DNA of 64,000 nucleotides, from positions 248,001 to 312,000 of the forward strand of contig JAURPI010000042.1 of assembly GCA_030835385.1 (NCBI GenBank). The letters run 5' to 3'. Positions within the stretch are counted from its first letter, which is position 1. Every line of letters starts with the position of its first letter. This document shows, piece after piece, positions 60,581 to 64,000 of the stretch. The position numbers were made by a program, and so were the translations under genes. The notes under the pieces are model-generated. The model worked only from the letters and a program-made list of their open reading frames with translations, ran no database searches and was not told where the DNA came from. The stretch is from Alphaproteobacteria bacterium. GTDB lineage: Bacteria; Pseudomonadota; Alphaproteobacteria; Rhodospirillales; Rhodospirillaceae.

Positions 60581-60755
60581 GGAATCCCTCTCCCTCAAGC
60601 GAGGTCCCCGTTTTCCTTTGCCAGACCCCAATCCGACCAGTATTGGCTGAGGGTCCGGAAAACCCTCGGAAACTGCACTGGACAGTTTTTTAGCGTTGTA
60701 CCCTTGGGGTGACAAGAACCCTTTGCGATTTAGAGAATTAAGCGTAAGAGGGCCT

Positions 60756-61937
60756 ATGCTTGTTAGTGACCGCCCTTCATTGACCGCCATTGCCTCTGTT
60801 GGCCCGACCGCCGCAGATGGGCGCCTGCCCTTGATCGGCCTCGATAAAGCAGAAATGGCGGCTTTGGCCGTGGAGATGGAGGAAAAGCCCTACCGAGGCA
60901 CACAATTGTTCCACTGGATCTATAGCCGAGGGGCGCGCTCCTTCGACGACATGACCGATATCTCTAAGGTCTGCCGTACCCGACTGACGGACACCTTTAC
61001 GTTAGAGCGCCCGGAAATTGCACAGGAGCAAATTTCAGAAGATGGGACTCGCAAGTGGCTACATACATTTGCCGATGGCCAGAAGGCGGAAACGGTCTTA
61101 ATTCCGGAAGACGATCGGGGAACATTGTGCATATCCTCGCAAGTGGGGTGCACATTGACCTGTCGCTTCTGCCATACGGGGACACAACGCCTGGTGCGCA
61201 ACCTTACCGCTGGCGAAATCATCGCGCAGATCTTGGTGGCACGAGACGCGCTGGACGAGTGGCCGACTCCGAAAGACGACTCCCGGAAAATCACTAACAT
61301 CGTACTCATGGGCATGGGCGAACCCCTCTACAATTTTGAGGCAGTTAAAAAGGCCATGAAAATTGTGATGGAAGGTGATGGTATTTCCATCAGCCGTCAT
61401 CGCATGACCTTATCAACCTCAGGCGTGGTCCCTGAGATCGAGCGCTGTGGTGAAGAACTTCGCATTAATCTGGCCATCTCATTACATGCGGGCACTGATG
61501 ACGTCCGATCCAAAATCATGCCGATCAACAAAAAATACCCGCTGAAAGAATTGATGGCAGCCTGCGCCGCCTATCCGGGCGCATCCAATGCGCGACGCAT
61601 CACGTTCGAATACGTCATGCTCAAAGACATCAATGATTCCGAAGCCGATGCCCGCGCGCTTGTGGATTTGGTGAAAGATGTGCACTGCAAATTTAACCTG
61701 ATCCCGTTCAACCCTTGGCCGGGCACGCCCTATGAATGCTCAAGTAAGAAAACCATTGAACGTTTCCAAACCGTGCTGACCGACGCGGGCCTCACCTGCC
61801 CCATCCGCACACCGCGTGGGCGCGATATCCTCGCCGCCTGCGGTCAACTCAAAACGGATTCAGAAAAACTGTCGGCGAAAGAACGCCGCGCTCAAGCCGA
61901 GCAGGCCTGGGCCGAGAAAGACGCGCAACTGGGGTAG
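60756..61937 (+). CDS. rlmN: Dual-specificity 23S rRNA/tRNA (adenine-C2) methyltransferase
   Basis: 393 residues from the ATG behind AAGAGGGCCT; an upstream 20-codon extension is rejected because this start has the ribosome site. Radical-SAM cluster [14 protein letters not shown]; further [18 protein letters not shown] and [20 protein letters not shown]; the catalytic Cys lies near the C-terminus. Methylates A2503 of 23S rRNA and A37 of some tRNAs. Confidence 0.95.
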   Translation: MLVSDRPSLTAIASVGPTAADGRLPLIGLDKAEMAALAVEMEEKPYRGTQLFHWIYSRGARSFDDMTDISKVCRTRLTDTFTLERPEIAQEQISEDGTRKWLHTFADGQKAETVLIPEDDRGTLCISSQVGCTLTCRFCHTGTQRLVRNLTAGEIIAQILVARDALDEWPTPKDDSRKITNIVLMGMGEPLYNFEAVKKAMKIVMEGDGISISRHRMTLSTSGVVPEIERCGEELRINLAISLHAGTDDVRSKIMPINKKYPLKELMAACAAYPGASNARRITFEYVMLKDINDSEADARALVDLVKDVHCKFNLIPFNPWPGTPYECSSKKTIERFQTVLTDAGLTCPIRTPRGRDILAACGQLKTDSEKLSAKERRAQAEQAWAEKDAQLG

Positions 61938-62060
61938 AATTAAAGTTCTTCAAAGGAGATTAGAATCGCACACGTGCTTGCTCTGCCCTGCATCCTCCCT
62001 ATACTCCGCCGCCAATTGGGCACACTGTGTAGAGTGAGCGAATAAACAGGAATACAGACC

Positions 62061-63284
62061 ATGAGCCGCGACAAAGTCGTCCTTGCCTATTCCGGCGGAT
62101 TAGACACCTCCATCATTCTGCGCTGGCTGCAGGAAGAGAAAAATTGCGACGTAGTGACCTTCACCGCTGACATCGGTCAGGGCGAGGAGCTCGGGCCTGC
62201 CCGGAAGAAAGCCGAGCTGATGGGCATCGAGCACATCTATATTGAAGACCTGCGTGAAGACTTTGTCCGGGATTACTGCTTTCCGATGTTTCGCGCCAAT
62301 GCCATTTACGAAGGCGTCTACCTGCTTGGCACCTCAATCGCCCGGCCGTTGATCGGTAAACGCCTGGTTGAGATCGCCAGAGACACCGGAGCCGTCGCGA
62401 TTTCCCATGGCGCCACCGGCAAGGGTAATGACCAAGTCCGGTTTGAGCTGTCCGCCTATGCCTTAGAGCCGAGCATCAAAGTGATTTCACCTTGGCGGGA
62501 ATGGGATTTGAATTCCCGCGCCAAACTTATTGAGTATGCCGAGAAACATCAGATCCCCATTCCGACAGATAAGCGAGGAGAGGCTCCTTATTCTATGGAC
62601 GCCAATCTGCTGCACATCTCTTACGAAGGTAAAGCCCTAGAAGACCCATGGACCGAACCCGATGAAGACATGTTTCGGTTGAGTGTGTCTCCGGAAGCAG
62701 CACCCGACACACCAGAATACGTTGAGATCGAATTTGAGGGTGGCGATCCCGTCGCCATCAATGGCGAACGGTTATCCCCTGCGGCCTTCCTGACCAAGTT
62801 GAATGAGTTAGGTGGCAAACACGGCATTGGCCGGGTCGACATGGTTGAGAACCGGTATGTCGGCATGAAAGCCCGGGGTGTTTATGAAACACCGGGTGGC
62901 ACCATCTGGCTCACGGCACGGCGGGCGGTCGAAAGCATCACCCTTGACCGGGAAGCGTCTCATTTGAAAGACGAATTAATGCCCCGTTATGCCAAATTGA
63001 TATACACGGGATACTGGTTCGCGCCTGAACGCAAAGCGTTGCAGGCAGCCATCGACGCCACCCAGGATAATGTCAACGGAACAGCAAGGCTGAAACTCTA
63101 TAAGGGCAATGCCATTGTTGTGGGCCGCACGTCACCGACCAGTTTGTACAGCACGGAACATGTCACCTTTGAGGAAGACGATGTGTTTGACCAACATGAC
63201 GCCGAAGGATTCATCAAGCTGAACGCACTGCGGTTGCGGCTCGGCACACTAGGGCGTCGCACGCAAGGCACCGAAGATAACTGA
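62061..63284 (+). CDS. argG: Argininosuccinate synthase
   Basis: 407 residues. The ATP-binding P-loop is [20 protein letters not shown]; further landmarks are [16 protein letters not shown] and [20 protein letters not shown]. Condenses citrulline and aspartate in arginine synthesis. The ATG follows AGGA. The stop overlaps the next start (TGATG). Confidence 0.97.
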   Translation: MSRDKVVLAYSGGLDTSIILRWLQEEKNCDVVTFTADIGQGEELGPARKKAELMGIEHIYIEDLREDFVRDYCFPMFRANAIYEGVYLLGTSIARPLIGKRLVEIARDTGAVAISHGATGKGNDQVRFELSAYALEPSIKVISPWREWDLNSRAKLIEYAEKHQIPIPTDKRGEAPYSMDANLLHISYEGKALEDPWTEPDEDMFRLSVSPEAAPDTPEYVEIEFEGGDPVAINGERLSPAAFLTKLNELGGKHGIGRVDMVENRYVGMKARGVYETPGGTIWLTARRAVESITLDREASHLKDELMPRYAKLIYTGYWFAPERKALQAAIDATQDNVNGTARLKLYKGNAIVVGRTSPTSLYSTEHVTFEEDDVFDQHDAEGFIKLNALRLRLGTLGRRTQGTEDN

Positions 63285-64000
63285 TGAGTGAGTATATCAA
63301 AAGCGACACCGCGGATGGCATCCTAACGCTCACCATTTCGCGACCGGAAAAAAAGAATGCCCTAACCGTCGCAATGTATGCAGCCCTTGCCGATTCCATT
63401 TCCCAGGCTGACGACGACGAGAGCGTGCGGGTCATTTTGATCACCGGTAGTGAAGACAGCTTCACCGCTGGAAACGACTTTAAGGACTTTCTGGACAACC
63501 CACCCGTTGACCCCTCGAGCCCAGTATTTCGATTTATGAATGCCATCGCGGGAGCACAGAAACCCGTCGTTGCTGCAGTCAATGGTTTGGCGATCGGCAT
63601 TGGCACGACAATGCTACTGCATTGTGATTTGGTTTACGCCGTCGACACCGCACGATTCCAAATGCCTTTTGTGAATCTGGGTTTGGTTCCGGAGCTTGGC
63701 TCAAGCCTCGTGTTACCCGCATTGGCGGGGCGAGCTCGGGCCGCTGAACTCCTTATGTGTGGCGATCCCTTTAGTGCAGAAACCGCAAAAGAGTTTGGCC
63801 TCATCAATGGGATAAGCTCTGCCGACGAACTAATGAATACGGCACAAATATTGGCCAAAAAACTCGCGGCAAAACCGCCAGCTGCTCTCCGCAAAACCAA
63901 AGCATTACTAAATATGGACGTTGACGATGTGCGTGCACGTATCGACCGGGAAGCCAAAGTCTTCAGCGAACAATTGAGTAGCGCCGAAGTTAAAGAAGCG
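63284..64000 (+). CDS. Enoyl-CoA hydratase/isomerase, ECI2-like (3' end outside window)
   Basis: First 239 residues of a crotonase-fold protein, beginning [20 protein letters not shown]. The two glutamates of true hydratases are replaced (GLAIGIGTTMLLHCD; FQMPFVNLGL), but VPELGSSLVLP carries a Glu at the place used by delta3,delta2-enoyl-CoA isomerase ECI2. Isomerase activity toward unsaturated acyl-CoA is therefore more likely (inference). Its start overlaps the argG stop (TGATG). Confidence 0.85.
   Translation, partial: MSEYIKSDTADGILTLTISRPEKKNALTVAMYAALADSISQADDDESVRVILITGSEDSFTAGNDFKDFLDNPPVDPSSPVFRFMNAIAGAQKPVVAAVNGLAIGIGTTMLLHCDLVYAVDTARFQMPFVNLGLVPELGSSLVLPALAGRARAAELLMCGDPFSAETAKEFGLINGISSADELMNTAQILAKKLAAKPPAALRKTKALLNMDVDDVRARIDREAKVFSEQLSSAEVKEA

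Overview
The window looks like chromosomal DNA of an alphaproteobacterium of roughly 54% GC. Three things point there: the contiguous run ubiE / mutM - small secreted protein - enoyl-CoA hydratase - rpsT - dnaA - dnaN - recF - gyrB; acnA lying next to a DUF1223 gene and divergent to a cytochrome c maturation operon; and a CarD-FdxA-TerB-HslR-Suv3 block. Genes are dense and mostly housekeeping. No rRNA, tRNA, CRISPR array, transposase or prophage was recognised. The order could not be resolved; several large TonB-dependent receptors suggest a free-living aquatic or sphingomonad-like lifestyle (inference).

Region by region. 1-4.2 kb: 2-oxoacid:ferredoxin oxidoreductase (korB partial, korA), the decayed tail of a peptide-binding protein joined to a truncated TPR gene, and a cystathionine beta-lyase. 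4.4-14.5 kb: the main accessory block, with two divergent TonB-dependent receptors and three tandem family-5 solute-binding proteins, and no permease or ATPase beside them. 14.6-25.6 kb: an EpmC-like metal-site protein, CarD, 7Fe ferredoxin, TerB-like protein, S4-domain protein, Suv3-type helicase, ribosome hibernation factor, HtpG with a likely sigma-32 promoter, a DUF1223 protein, and a double alpha/beta-hydrolase protein without either nucleophile serine. 25.7-37.8 kb: acnA, then ccmABCDEFGHI with an SCO1 copper chaperone, a YcgN-type protein and a YgjP-type metalloprotease. 37.7-45 kb: SleB-type cell wall hydrolase, an intergenic region with a 30-codon small ORF and an orphan terminator, a Bcr/CflA efflux pump, PBP1A, a ribbon-helix-helix antitoxin relic with no start codon, and a third TonB-dependent receptor. 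45.3-64 kb: gyrB, recF, dnaN, dnaA, rpsT, enoyl-CoA hydratase, mutM, ubiE, ubiB, coaBC, dut, moeB/thiF, an OmpA-type lipoprotein, rlmN, argG and a partial ECI2-like isomerase.

How the genes work together. The ccm operon plus SCO1 supplies c-type cytochromes and copper for terminal oxidase; UbiE/UbiB supply ubiquinone; AcnA and KorAB feed the TCA cycle with ferredoxin (FdxA is 14 kb away). The receptor/binding-protein block probably forms an outer-membrane plus periplasm capture system for an unknown ligand. A decayed fourth binding-protein tail upstream suggests this family has been duplicating and being lost locally.
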